From assembly GCA_030867875.1 (NCBI GenBank), contig JAOWCC010000577.1, positions 80,147,740-80,211,739 on the forward strand: a DNA stretch of 64,000 nucleotides, read 5' to 3'. The notes under the pieces were generated by a model that was given only the letters and a program-made list of their open reading frames with translations, was not told the DNA's origin and searched no databases. A program made the translations under genes and the position numbers. Every line of letters starts with the position of its first letter. Positions within the stretch are counted from its first letter, which is position 1. The stretch comes from Actinernus sp. WN-2022 (taxonomy: Eukaryota; Cnidaria; Anthozoa; Actiniaria; Actinernidae). Positions 22,055-32,468 of the stretch are shown in pieces.

Positions 22055-22270
22055 TAAATAGAGATAAACAAAACGGGCATTTCAGTTAATAATCTTTAGT
22101 CCAACAAATACCGATATGGACGCGATCAAAGAGCCGCAGGGTAGAAAGAACAGTAGAGAAATACAGTGATAGCTCCATCATAGGTGGACAGGATACAACT
22201 TATAATATGGGACAAATATAAACATACATTTGAGACACTCATCTATTAGTACTCTGAACCTGCAGAACAG
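22055..22270 (-). repeat. Diverged inverted copy of part of the tandem unit
   Basis: Reverse complement resembles the unit's region around 17840-18030 (GGACAGGATACAA against TTGTATCCTGTCC, GCCGCAGGGTAGAAAGAACA against its counterpart). Divergence is much higher than between the three tandem copies, so it is older. Confidence 0.55.
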
Positions 22271-23485
22271 CAGACTAAATTAGGACCGAATTCGTATTGT
22301 TTTCGATAAAAAAAAAGAATCAATGCCTTCAGCTGCTTCAGTAAGATTCCTAGTCATATCAGTAATGGTGACTATACCAAGCATTGTTGCTGGGGGAGAT
22401 GTAAGAGTGAATCCGGCGCTCAAAGAGATATGTCTCGGAGAATGAAGCATCGATCGGTACACCGCTAGTAGATCAGGTTTCTCATCTTTTCTCGGCCTTT
22501 TTGATCACTCACAGGAGGAGCTTTTCTGTTCCAAAACCTTTACAGCAAATTCAGTGAGAAATGTGAGCATTGGATAAATGTTTGTACAAGAGACCTTAAA
22601 AGCACAGAACAACGAGACTAGGTCTGGCAATGAAACGTAAGTGGCTATAAATTACTGAAACCCTGACTATGTATCCACCAGTAAACAATGAGAAGGAACT
22701 ACTGTTCAACCATTAAGTTTACTTGAATTTATCAGTGGATTCTAAATAAATTTTTGAAGCAAAGCCTACATCTACAATGCTTTGATTTATTTTCTGAGCA
22801 CAAATGAAGTTAATTTCTTTCGGAGCTGCAGGTATTAAATTTGAAAACTCGATAAATGCAAACAATAACATAATGGTTTGAAAGAGCACACCAACATAAG
22901 CAAGATTGCCGAATTTTAGGATGCTATCAGTTCATAGTTTTAGTGTATATGCTCTTCCAGCCATAACAGCTTTGGTCTCCGATGAGTTTTATTGAAGAAG
23001 ATGATTGCACTCGGCATGCGGCTACATTCTTTTGTTTTTGCCTTAATACAGGAACACCTGACCTTTGTAACTTTTCAATGTTTAGGTGAAGTCTTACAAC
23101 GATATTGCATGGGAAAAGATGAGTTTGGGATACAGTTTAAATAGGACTTGACAGTCTATATAGTAAGCATGTCTCGTTGGTTGGCCAGCGAAGATGCAAA
23201 ACTCGCTTGACAAGATCAACGTTTGTCGCTTTGTTTCAATCCTCTGTATTTCAGCCAAAGTTTAAGATGTTCGACAGTATAATCATCAGGTTCCCTTTCA
23301 AAATATGGTCCAGGAAAGCAGTCATTTCTGGTAGAATAGACAGAGGACGAACTGAAGTGCTAGTCAATTCTTGTAAGTTGATACAAGAAAAGCGGTTTGT
23401 TTGTCTGAGTCTTGGCGGGGGGTCTAGACTTGTGACGTAATTACCGCGCTCTGCTATAAGCGTGCGTAACATGAACATGAATATT
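22271..23485. other. Stretch without a recognised gene
   Basis: Frames at 22280-22462 (minus) and 23177-23440 (plus) have no domain and are not supported as genes. Nothing else seen. Confidence 0.4.
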
Positions 23486-23610
23486 AAAGTAGAGGTCAAC
23501 TTCTTTAATTTACATACACGAGAAAAACAAAAATATTAAATTACATATATATATATACTAGGGGAGCAGAGAATGAATGTCACCGCGCTACCAGCCACTC
23601 CTAAAGACTG
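23486..23610 (-). repeat. Inverted piece of the tandem unit family
   Basis: The reverse complement of CTAGGGGAGCAGAGA and the flanking AATATTAAATTACAT matches the unit's TCTCTGCTCCCCTAG and ATGTAATTTAATATT region. It faces the forward partial copy that begins at ~23905, so the two may be ends of one element. Confidence 0.55.
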
Positions 23611-23904
23611 CTAAATTCAGCTAATAATTCTTCCCTTCGGTTATTACTAGAGGATTTCAAATGAAAGTGTAATTTCATCTTCAATCTCATGTGGCCCGTG
23701 TGAAAGCCCAGATGGGCTCTTGTTAAAAGCTAAATTACCGTCATTCACAAAAATTCAGTCTTGTCCGTGGTGTATATTACAGAGTTACATAAAGGGAACT
23801 GTTCGAAGCCTTCCCCGCTCGTGAGAGGATTCTCGTTTAACAGCTCTAACGAAAGTTAAGCATGCACCAATAATCTCGTCACTCGACTTGGAAAATAAAA
23901 CGAA

Positions 23905-24470
23905 CAAGAGGCTGGGAACAGCCTTAACTCGGGCTGTATACACATAAGCGTCACCACTTTTCTACATTGTTAACATTCCAGACATTCCATTCTAAGGCGT
24001 GGTCACATGGGAGGGGTGGTACTTCACTCCTATTATTTATTAGGAGTGGGGTAGGGGAGTTATCAGTCGCGGTGACTTTCTGCTCTCTGCTCCCCTAGTA
24101 TATTTATGTAATTTAATATTTTTGTTTTTCATCATATGAACATTAGATATGTTTTTCTCGTACGTAAATTAAAGAAATTGACCTTTTACTGTAAACACTA
24201 CTTATTCATGTAACACACGTCTACAATTTACAGTCTGCTGTTCTGTTGTACTGGAGGTTCCGAGTACTAAAATATGATTGTCTCAATGTTTATATTTATC
24301 TCATATCATAATTTGTATCCTGTCCATCCTGCCGATAGAGCTGCCACTATATTTCACTACTGTTCTTTCTACAGTCATTTTAATTGTATTCGTGGTCAAT
24401 TCGTGTGCCTCTGTGTAACTTTATCTGCTGTGTTCATAACCGAAATGCATGTTGGTTATCTCTCATTAAA
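23905..24470 (+). repeat. Tandem unit family, partial copy 4
   Basis: AAGAGGCTGGGAACAGCCTT through CATGTTGGTTATCTCTCATT matches the 5' half of copies 2 and 3 with scattered changes, then diverges before the promoter/exon part. Confidence 0.75.
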
Positions 24471-24631
24471 CGCTAAATTACCGTCATTCACAAAAAATCA
24501 GTCTTGTCCGTGATGTATATTACAGAGTTACATAAAGGGAACTGTTCGACTGAAGCCTTCCTCGCTCGTGAGAGGATTCTCGTTTAACAGCTCTAACGAA
24601 AGTTAAGCATGCGCCAATAATCTCGTCACTC

Positions 24632-24719
24632 GTGGTCTAGCGGTTACTGTTTGGGTAGGATTGTATCAGTCGTTCTATAAATCTTAGCTTCCGGCCTGGA
24701 TTCGATTCCTACGCTGAGC
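24632..24719 (+). repeat. tRNA-like sequence (SINE head or tRNA pseudogene)
   Basis: GTGGTCTAGCGG (A-box-like) at ~24632 and GGATTCGATTCC (B-box-like) at 24698-24709 are the internal RNA polymerase III promoter elements. The boxes are ~55 bp apart, and no clean cloverleaf with a 7-bp acceptor stem can be drawn. A run of T follows at 24728. Best read as a tRNA-derived SINE head or pseudogene. Confidence 0.45.
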
Positions 24720-24960
24720 GTAGTGAATTTTTTTTTCAAGTAGAGACTCCCCAATTCCTTGTAAAATTTATAAGTGCCGCTTCGGGTGCTCGGGAAATAT
24801 TCTAAGTTCCAAATTATTCATAGTTTATAACAAAGGGAGTTTTGTGGCGCGGTGTTCAAGTGTGTGCACTTGAACTACTTGAACAGCGTGAGCTGATTGG
24901 TTGGGGGCGAAATACCTCGACTTGGAAAATAAAACGAATAATAAACACTTGCGATTTAAG

Positions 24961-25042
24961 ACTCGGGCCTGCCCACAGGCAGCCCGAGTAATAATAAAGA
25001 CTTGCGATTTAAGACTCGGGCCTGCCCACAGGCAGCCCGAGT
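24961..25042. repeat. Two tandem hairpins, 53-bp period
   Basis: ACTCGGGCCTGCCCACAGGC then AGCCCGAGT occurs at 24961-24989 and 25014-25042; each forms a hairpin with CTCGGGC/GCCCGAG ends. Related sequence (ACTCGGGCTGCCTGTGGCAG) occurs in each tandem unit near 18028. Confidence 0.7.
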
Positions 25043-25084
25043 AAATATTCACCAATAGTCACTGAGACTGAAGTTAATAATTGT

Positions 25085-26108
25085 TTTAGTATAATTTCAT
25101 CAGTGAATATCAGAGAAATTAAAACTAGAAATTATTAGTCTGACTTCCGACCCTTTTATAAGTTTTACAAGCGCGCGTGACAGGATAGTTTTGTGACAAC
25201 GTTTGCATAATCACATGCCGCTACGGTTCACTGCACAAACCGACTCGACACGAGACTTGCAGGGACTACAAGAATGGATTTGCTAAAGACAGAGAAATAC
25301 CGAAAAGCAGTCCAAATGCACACTATAATTCAAGTTGAAACAGCAGTCCTCACTTTTGAGACCTCGAACCGTGTTACAAAGAGAGGAATGCAGCGAAAAT
25401 GAGTGGAAGTGGGCAAACTCGGCTGACTGAAAATCTGACACGGAGATGCAAATTTATCGAAAGGAACCGCTTTCATGAGTTCACTTCAAAGGACAAATTT
25501 GCTGGAAACTACAAACTTTGTAGTTTTGTGGATTATACCCATCACAGAATCAAAGACAATGCCAATGGTAAATCAAGAGACAAATGATTTCGGTATGAAA
25601 ACACACCGAGAGCGGCGAGAGAAGAGCATAACAGCAACCGGCTTCCTGAATGAAAACTAGAACTTGTTGTTTTTCTATCAAGAACCACGGGGAAAATAAC
25701 TCAAGTAAGTACACTCTTTTTAAGTCGAACAGTTCCAAAGTCTCGTTGTGTTATTTATTGCTCTAAGTAGACGTTATTTCAGTTGTGATTCATGAGGACC
25801 GAATAAACTCAACCCCGGCCTAAAACTCGTAAGTAAACTTTGTTTGTGACGGCTTATGGATTAAAATAAGCTTCAAGTTTAGCCATACTTATTTAGTTGC
25901 TTCTTTAGTGGGTTTTGGAAAAGCTTTTTCTTTCATATTATTTCTTCGTGAGAAACATCAGTAAATATGCGAGCGGCCATTTTGGTAAATGCCTTGTATG
26001 TTATATTCACCTCCAGGCGCTCTGGAGGTGAATATAGCGACGTATGACGTAATTCTCGACCAATCAGAGCACGGGAATCTCTATATTCACTGATGAAATT
26101 ATACTAAA
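25085..26108. mobile_element. ~1-kb foldback-ended non-autonomous element
   Basis: TTTAGTATAATTTCATCAGT (25085) is mirrored by ACTGATGAAATTATACTAAA ending at 26108, giving 26-bp perfect inverted ends. Near the right end a second perfect hairpin TATATTCACCTCCAG/CTGGAGGTGAATATA lies at about 26002-26036. Interior frames (25399-25738) have no domain. Transposon class not determined. Confidence 0.55.
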
Positions 26109-26481
26109 TATATATATACATCCATTAGTATGGTCAATAATATGATATTAGGAGTTAGTTTTCTATTGTTTGTAATAGTTGTTTTAATTTAATTATAAGC
26201 TATACATGCATGCATGTACACAAGTCATACAGGATAGAGCAATTATCTTTTCCAGTACTGTATGTTCTGTTATACCACCCCAGTGGGAGGAACTTATAAA
26301 CTTAATGACGTTTTGGGTGTGCTATCTGGGGCTGAAAAGTCTTGACCAGTAAATAAGGTAATCTAGCTACTAGAGATTGCGTAGAGGGGTGTGGTGCTGG
26401 AGGTTAGAAACCCTGACCCTGTTGAGACAAATATTATATTTGAAAATTCCCTACCCTGTTCGGGACAGGGAATGCATCCTA

Positions 26482-26624
26482 ATTGAAGGGTTGTGTGCAA
26501 CAAGGGCCTAAGTGACTGACCTGATCACACTCTAAATTATCCTTTAGGAGACGAAGAATTTAAAGGAGAATTTAGAATATGATCAGGCGTCACTTACGCC
26601 CTTTGTTGCACACATCCCTTCAAT
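26482..26624. mobile_element. 143-bp MITE
   Basis: ATTGAAGGGTTGTGTGCAAC at the left and GTTGCACACATCCCTTCAAT at the right are inverted with one mismatch, and the pairing continues inward through AAGGGC.TAAGTGAC and its inverse. No coding capacity. Confidence 0.75.
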
Positions 26625-27115
26625 TTATAACCTATACTGTCTAATTAAGATAAGAAGCAAAGTACTGAGTATGATATTATACTACCAGGATATGCATCTC
26701 ATGACTCAAACCAAAGAAAATTAATGTCAGATATTTTTTCACTGTTGCTGTGAATTATATTTTATTTTATTGAATATCCTATTCAAGCCTTCACAATTAT
26801 ATTATAGAAGGTATATATAACTCCTATTCCTTTAAATAATAACTGTTCAAGATGCTAATAGTTAATTGTATACCCTGTGTAAGACTAGCTCCGATCACAA
26901 CAGGCTACGAAATACCGGTAATTCAAGATCCAGACCTCATAGATCAATAGACTGGAGATACTTCTCTAAATATGAGAAACAAATTTAATGTTATGTACAT
27001 GTAACGCTACATAAAGAACATTTGTTTAACAAAACGTTCCAAGTTCTTTAAGTTATGTACTATAGTTAGGTATTAATAAGACTAGTTTGATAAACCACCT
27101 GTAACTTTTTATCCT

Positions 27116-27428
27116 GTTTTATGTCAGTACTAGTTCAAAGTGCTTCTAAGTCAAACGTCAAGCCATTTGCTGTCAAGCGGCGGTCAAACTTAATTGCAAA
27201 CAAGTCCAGTATGACCATTGTTCAAGAGCTGACAAAGGCCATAACAAATATGCACGAAAAAGTAGAAAAGCTCTTCAAAGAACAGGAGGAACAACACATG
27301 AAGTTCCTTCTTCAAATGGAGGAAAAATGAATTCGTCATGAAGAAGAACAAGAACAAAGAAGAGAGGAGGCTGAGAGGAGAATGTTTGACAAGCACATGG
27401 AAATGTTTGTGAAGATGCAAATGGACAT
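27116..27428 (+). pseudogene. Coiled-coil exon (possible C-terminus of a Myb/SANT transposon partner)
   Basis: The frame from 27121 encodes a Ser/Lys-rich start followed by a long charged helix (TIVQELTKAITNMHEKVEKL, then repeated Glu/Gln/Arg/Met) that continues past a TGA at 27328 into more of the same helix, up to ATGGACATG|GTGAGT at 27429, a consensus splice donor. An acceptor-like TTTTATGTCAG lies just upstream. Such glutamate- and methionine-rich coiled coils form the C-terminus of many Myb/SANT proteins paired with Harbinger transposases, and a Harbinger transposase lies 2.4 kb downstream on the other strand. The in-frame stop marks it as broken, unless the stop ends an alternative isoform. 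Confidence 0.4.
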
Positions 27429-27858
27429 GGTGAGTAGTATAGGGCGCATGGAATTAGCCCTTTTTTTGCGGCGTTATGTTAATTTTTCCGGCGTTATGTT
27501 AATTTTTGGTGAGCTCTCATTAATTCAATGACGTCACCGTTCTATTGTCTTAGACTCATAAATAAAGTGGCGTGGTTTCTCATTATCTATTGTCTTTCCG
27601 CGTGAATAAAGTGCGGCGCGCTCATGAATAAAGTGGTGAGCTCATGAAAAAAGTGGTGCGCTCATGAATAAAATGGGGGTGAATAAATTATCTATTGTCT
27701 GGAAATTGAAGTGGAATCTCATTAAATGAAGTGGAATCTCATTATCTATTGTTCCTTTGTATGAGGTCATCGATCTATTCAGGCATGTTTGGGCAAAGCC
27801 TATTGTTTGGGGTCGTCTATAAAGCTAGAACCGATCGGCCCTGAATCCATTCGAGAAA

Positions 27859-28434
27859 TTGAGCAGCAACAAGATGGAAATGATATACAAGCTAGTATCT
27901 CGAGGTTATCATGCCAGCGCTAATATTTTCCACGGCAAGATGAGAGTTCACATTAGAAAGTACATTCAAGGCCAAAACAAGAAATTTCCCACCAAGGAGG
28001 GAATTGCTTTGACAGTCGACGAGTGGATCAACCTCAAAGACATTGTGAAGGAGATGGTTGATCTTATTGAAACCATATCCGAAAACCCGGAGGATCCGGA
28101 CTATGAAGCCTTTGAACGCAAGAACCCACGACAGACTGAAATATCAAATGACTCCAACATGGAAGCGTTTCGTCCAAAACTTCAGAGACAGAATGCTATC
28201 CTGAAGACCACAAGCCCCACGAACTTTCAGGATGGACCCATACCTTTCTGCCATGTGTGCAAGAAAACGAACTTTTCTTGCCTGTGTGATTATGCCAGAA
28301 AATTAGTAAGATATATTCTCCAACCGGTGGGTATCAAAATTCTCCACCCTGCCAAACCATCAAAATTCAAATTTACCTCTACAGGGAAAAGAACATGCCA
28401 ACATATGTCAAATACGACCTGTAGTTGTCTGTAG
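27859..28434 (+). CDS. PC4-like (p15 coactivator / ssDNA-binding) domain protein
   Basis: 191 residues as read. Residues ~25-68 match the PC4 C-terminal ssDNA-binding fold: KMRVHIRKYIQG, then KKFPTKEGIALTVDEWINLK and a C-terminal helix (DIVKEMVDLIE). In PC4 proteins the VHIR-type strands and the P-T-K-x-G-I-x-L turn contact single-stranded DNA. A C-terminal region has a CHVCKKTNFSCLC cluster that could bind zinc. After LARKL-like sequence, AGTAAG at ~28305-28310 is a possible splice donor, so the last ~43 residues may be intron read-through. PC4-domain proteins are expanded in cnidarians and often lie near transposons. Whether this is a host gene or element-encoded is unclear. Confidence 0.55.
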   Translation: MSSNKMEMIYKLVSRGYHASANIFHGKMRVHIRKYIQGQNKKFPTKEGIALTVDEWINLKDIVKEMVDLIETISENPEDPDYEAFERKNPRQTEISNDSNMEAFRPKLQRQNAILKTTSPTNFQDGPIPFCHVCKKTNFSCLCDYARKLVRYILQPVGIKILHPAKPSKFKFTSTGKRTCQHMSNTTCSCL

Positions 28435-28760
28435 GAAGGATAATTATGTTGATATTTTGATTTGATTGGCGCACTAGGAGCAGGCAGTAGATGATACTAC
28501 AATATTGTACTCGGCATTTAGACCACAAGCTCGAGTTTTCTATGAGCTGATTAACAAATGGCAGATGGTTTTGACAAAAAAGTTGTTGACTCTGAGCTTG
28601 TATAAAACGAGAGCACATGGTCTGATTGTTTTTAATTAGTATAAACCAACTAGTGAAACCAACTGTGAAACACAAATAAAGCAGAAAAATGCTAGTTTTT
28701 ACAAGCTTTTGCATGTACTTAATTTTCACTACTGACTCTGTCTATTTAACAATTATCAAT

Positions 28761-29101
28761 GGGGGGACTCCCCTACTGACCTGACAGGGGTGATCGGCCA
28801 TGAAGTAAGTGATGATGACACTAAAAATGAACCCTAAAAGGGACCCAAACATTTAAATAATAAATGGCAGATTTTTTATTTTGAACCCTAAAAGGGACCA
28901 TCATATAATTAAGCAGTATGTCTGTAATATCCTTTAATCTGTAATCTTGAAAATAAACAGACAACACCCTAAAAGGTACCACGTTTTGTTACGTAATTGC
29001 CTTTTGTCAAAAGACCCCCTAAATGGGCCCATCACTGAAATTTGACACCCTAAAATGGATGGCCGAGCACCCCAGTCAGGTCAGTAGGGGAGTTCCCCCA
29101 C
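28761..29101. mobile_element. ~340-bp MITE with internal short repeats
   Basis: GGGGGGACTCCCCTACTGAC at the left is mirrored by TCAGTAGGGGAGTTCCCCCA at the right; pairing extends inward past CTGAC and GGCCA. The interior holds several ACCCTAAAAGGGACC-type palindromic words. No coding capacity. Confidence 0.75.
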
Positions 29102-29189
29102 TCCCCCCCTCCCCCGGGCAATTATACTGTATTATACTGCAAGCTCGAGGTTTCTATTTAACAAATAGTGTGTCTCTCAAAGAACTATC

Positions 29190-29307
29190 GGCTGATAGTT
29201 GCCTGCGGAAATTTGATGTTCTTAAAACAAATATAAGCCTGAGAACGAAGTTCGAGGCTTATATGCTAGTTTTAAGAACATCAAATTTCCAAGAGAAACT
29301 ATCAGCC
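29190..29307. repeat. 118-bp hairpin
   Basis: GGCTGATAGTT, GGAAATTTGATGTTCTTAAAA and ATAAGCCT on the left are mirrored by AGGCTTATAT, TTTTAAGAACATCAAATTTCC and AACTATCAGCC on the right. Probably a small MITE. A plus-strand frame spanning it (29023-29448) is an accident of the palindrome. Confidence 0.7.
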
Positions 29308-29824
29308 AATAGTTCCAAGACAAAAACACTCTATTTGTCATTATTGTTCATCACAAAATTGTCTTTCACTCTCAGCGGGCACTATCGTCTGATAGTTTTC
29401 CTCTGCGGAAGACAACTATCACGTCACATGATCGATTTTAGCCAATGACCGCGTACCAAAATTTTGTGGTGAACTATAATGACAAGGGGGAACCAGCTCT
29501 GAGCCAGTTATCAAAGTCAATAGAAACAGATAGTGAGCCAGTCTAATTGTTTTAGCATAACCAAGCTGCTGTTCTATCAACTTAGCAATTGACATAACAT
29601 CAAGAAAACTGAGAAAAAATCTCAACAAATAACCAATTTTTATTCTGCACCCACTACATCTTGTGCCCATTACATCTATTAATCGATAAATGTCACTGGT
29701 CTAGCCAATCAGATTTTGAGTTTGCCAATAGTCGATGGCTGTGTTATGCTAACACCTGACATCCATTTAGTGAGTAGATTAGCTAATAATATTGCAGTAT
29801 TTGTGATAGAATGCTTATAGTGAA

Positions 29825-30919
29825 TTAGATAGGATTTGAGCTCAACCATCCACATAATACATCCCGTATCTGCTTTGCTCCAACATCGTCAACTCCACTG
29901 TGCCCTCTCGGTGCGGTTTGATGTGCTTCTTCCTCCCATTCATTGTTAAAGTACTTGCCATGGGTTTCACAAATGTTGTGCAAAATGCAGCATGCAGATA
30001 CAACAGCTGGGACATTCCTAACTTCCAAGTCAAGGGTCTTTAAGAGACACCGCCATCTACCTTTCAGTCGTCCAAAAGCACATTCAATTGTCATCCTTGC
30101 TCTGCTTAGCCTATAGTTGAACAGTTTCTGTTCATCTGTTTGCCCGCTACCAGGAAAACCCTTCATGAGCCATGGGCACAGAGGATATGCAGGATCTACA
30201 ACCAAGAACAGCGGAATGCTCACTCCATTGATTTCTTCATTCCATGTAGGAAAAAGGTTGTCATTGGATGCCTTTTCATAAATGGGAGAATTCTGAAGTA
30301 CATACGAGTCATGATGTTTCCCAGGCTGACCAACACCTATCTCAGTAAAGACATAGTTATCGTCACAAACAGCCTGCAAGATAACAGAATGAAAGAACTT
30401 CCTGTTAAAGTAATCGGAATGGTGTTCACTGGGGGCGATTCTTGGAATATGAGTCCCATCAACAGCACCAGCACATTGAGGAAAACCCCACCGGCGACGA
30501 TAACCATTGATTACTCTTCTCAGGCTGGCTCCCTTTGGGAATTCAACGTACTTCGGTCCCAAGATGGTATTGATACTTTCAATAACAGCGTGAAAGATAG
30601 TGCACGCCGTCGAACGACCTACACTAAATAACAGCCCCAGGCTCCTAAACTCGATGTTTGTGGCCAGCTTCCACAGAGTAATCATTACTCTTTTCTCCAC
30701 AAGTATCACAGAGCGAAATCTTGTTGATACCTTTTCTATGGCAGGTCCTAGAGTATCACAGATGTGCATAAATGTTTGCTGGGTCATCCTTACGTTCTGA
30801 TACCAGTCTCTTGCCGTCCATGTTGTGCTAATATCTTCCCAGATATCGGACTTCCTTGCCTTGATCCACGTTGACCTCACGCAGTTTTTGCGCTGCAACT
30901 GAGAGAGACAGAACAACAA
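29825..30919 (-). CDS. PIF/Harbinger (HARBI1-like) DDE transposase
   Basis: A 364-residue uninterrupted frame, close to the usual 340-450 residues. It has the DDE_Tnp_4 features: an N-terminal region with YQNVRMTQQTFMHICD and EKRVMITLWKLA helices, AGAVDGTHIPR (first catalytic Asp at ~154), GQPGKHHDSYVLQNS (second Asp at ~204), FLVVDPAYPLCPWLM, and RARMTIECAFGRLKGRWRCL (catalytic Glu at ~279). These residues cut and join transposon ends in the nucleus, normally together with a Myb/SANT partner. All catalytic positions are present and there is no frameshift, so the copy is either young or domesticated. No terminal repeats or TWA duplication could be assigned here. The start Met lies in a plausible N-terminal region but could be preceded by another exon. 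Confidence 0.85.
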   Translation of the reverse strand: MLFCLSQLQRKNCVRSTWIKARKSDIWEDISTTWTARDWYQNVRMTQQTFMHICDTLGPAIEKVSTRFRSVILVEKRVMITLWKLATNIEFRSLGLLFSVGRSTACTIFHAVIESINTILGPKYVEFPKGASLRRVINGYRRRWGFPQCAGAVDGTHIPRIAPSEHHSDYFNRKFFHSVILQAVCDDNYVFTEIGVGQPGKHHDSYVLQNSPIYEKASNDNLFPTWNEEINGVSIPLFLVVDPAYPLCPWLMKGFPGSGQTDEQKLFNYRLSRARMTIECAFGRLKGRWRCLLKTLDLEVRNVPAVVSACCILHNICETHGKYFNNEWEEEAHQTAPRGHSGVDDVGAKQIRDVLCGWLSSNPI

Positions 30920-31184
30920 GCTCCTTCGTCTTTGTACAGATCGATGCCTTTGAGCTCGGCGAAGCCGGACACGGAAATCTTCAACATTGCGGATTAATTG
31001 TATGCGGCGAAGGTTCCTCTGTCGTCTTAAACTATTTTCTCTCTGTTTTCTCGTTCTTCTAAAACTCGAGATAAGAGTAAACCAGTACAGTATTGTGTTT
31101 ATATGGTGTTTATATTGTGTTTATATGGTTTATATGGTTTATATGTGCATAATGCATTTGTTATATTTGTCTGATTCTGTTTAG

Positions 31185-31368
31185 GAGCAAACTAAGGACA
31201 GCGAAAAAAAGAAAACATGTCACTACAGGTGACACCCTACGAAAGCCCGCAGAAAATAAAGGAAAGGGTAAAATTTGCACGTCATGTAGTACTAAAGCTA
31301 GTACTAGTTCAATGGGTAAGAAAAGTCTTTCATTTAAGACTACCACAGGACATTCTCCTGAACAAAAG
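31185..31368 (+). CDS. Duplicated internal exon, copy A
   Basis: Bounded by TTCTGTTTAG|GAGCAA and CAAAAG|GTAGGT, both good splice sites. One frame reads Lys-rich KKRKHVTTGDT, then KICTSCSTKASTSS and KKSLSFKTTTGHSPEQK. It is clearly homologous, including both splice sites, to copy B at 34992-35174, differing by substitutions and small indels. Coding by a gene rather than a transposon is suggested by conserved frame and splice sites. Function is not recognised; the Cys pair and basic low-complexity composition say little. Confidence 0.5.
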
Positions 31369-31415
31369 GTAGGTTTCAAGTCAATCCCAAATTGTTTTAA
31401 GCATTTTCTTTATAT

Positions 31416-32468
31416 ATGTTGCCAGTGGTGCATGCATCTGTCAAAGGGAAAACAAGTATGCTACATCAAATTCAACAAAATTCTCAAACAGTTATCGTAA
31501 TTATTGGTGATTTAAATGCTCACTTTGACTCTGACAATTTAATAGGTAGTAGCGCCTTTGGCATTCGGTTTTACCAGTGGCTAGAATGTAATAGCCTTTT
31601 TCAGGTGATTAATGAACCAACCCGTGTGACCGAAGGCGGTGCTACTTTACTAGATCTTATTATTACCAATTGTCCCGGCTATTTTGTTGATTCTGGCACG
31701 TACAGTCCACCTTTGAATTGCGACCATTCATACATTTATGGGAAATTGTCTATTTCGTTTGATAAGCAAAAGGCTTTTAAGGGACAAATATGGATTTTTT
31801 CAAATATTAATAGTAACAATTTGAACGAAGACCTACTGAATATTAGCTGGGAGGAATGTGTCACGGATGGTGTACACATTGATGATGTGTACGAGAAATG
31901 GTTCAATTGCTTTCGTTCTTTAATTGAAAAACATATTCCTTGTAAGACAGTAGTCATACGCCCACGTGATAAGCCTTGGATGGTTTCTAAAGTAAGAAAC
32001 GCAATTCGCAAACGAAACAGACTTTTAAAATCCCATTCTAAGAAAATGACAAGTTTGTCTTGGCAAAGGTATAAAAAACAGAGAAATCATACGACGTCAT
32101 TGTTTCGAGATGCAAAAACCTTGTATTATCATAAACTAAATAGCCAATTATCAGACTCATCATTAGGCCCCAAAAAATGGTGGAGTCTTATTAAATCGGT
32201 TTTTAATAACAAAACTCATATATCTATACCAGTTATTCAAGAGGGAACTGAATCTATATTTGTTTCAAAAAGAAAAGCTGAATTATGCAACGAATATTTC
32301 GCCAGCCAGGCTACGGTTGATGATCTCGGCCACCCATTACCTGCAATCACATTACAGTCACAAGATAGCGTTAACAATTCGTTGTCTATAATTGAAACAA
32401 CCAAACAGGAAGTATTAAGGTTGACGTATCAAAGGCATGCGGGCACGATGGTGTTGGAAACAAAATAA
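31416..32468 (+). pseudogene. LINE endonuclease end and linker
   Basis: Contains VIIGDLNAHFD, ATLLDLIITN and NCDHSYIYGKL, the late motifs of the LINE apurinic-type endonuclease (Asn in GDxN, the D-L-I-x-x near the C-terminus and the final Asp-His). A basic linker follows, with KPWMVSKVRNAIRKRNRLL and GPKKWWSLIK, typical of the region before the reverse transcriptase. The start is a spurious Met inside truncated sequence, and the frame is lost at ~32430. Confidence 0.7.

Noticed and set aside
24632..24719. Functional tRNA gene
   Set aside because: Box spacing and lack of a clean acceptor stem argue for a SINE head or pseudogene.
30140..30631. Plus-strand 163-residue frame
   Set aside because: Antisense to the Harbinger transposase, which has the catalytic motifs.
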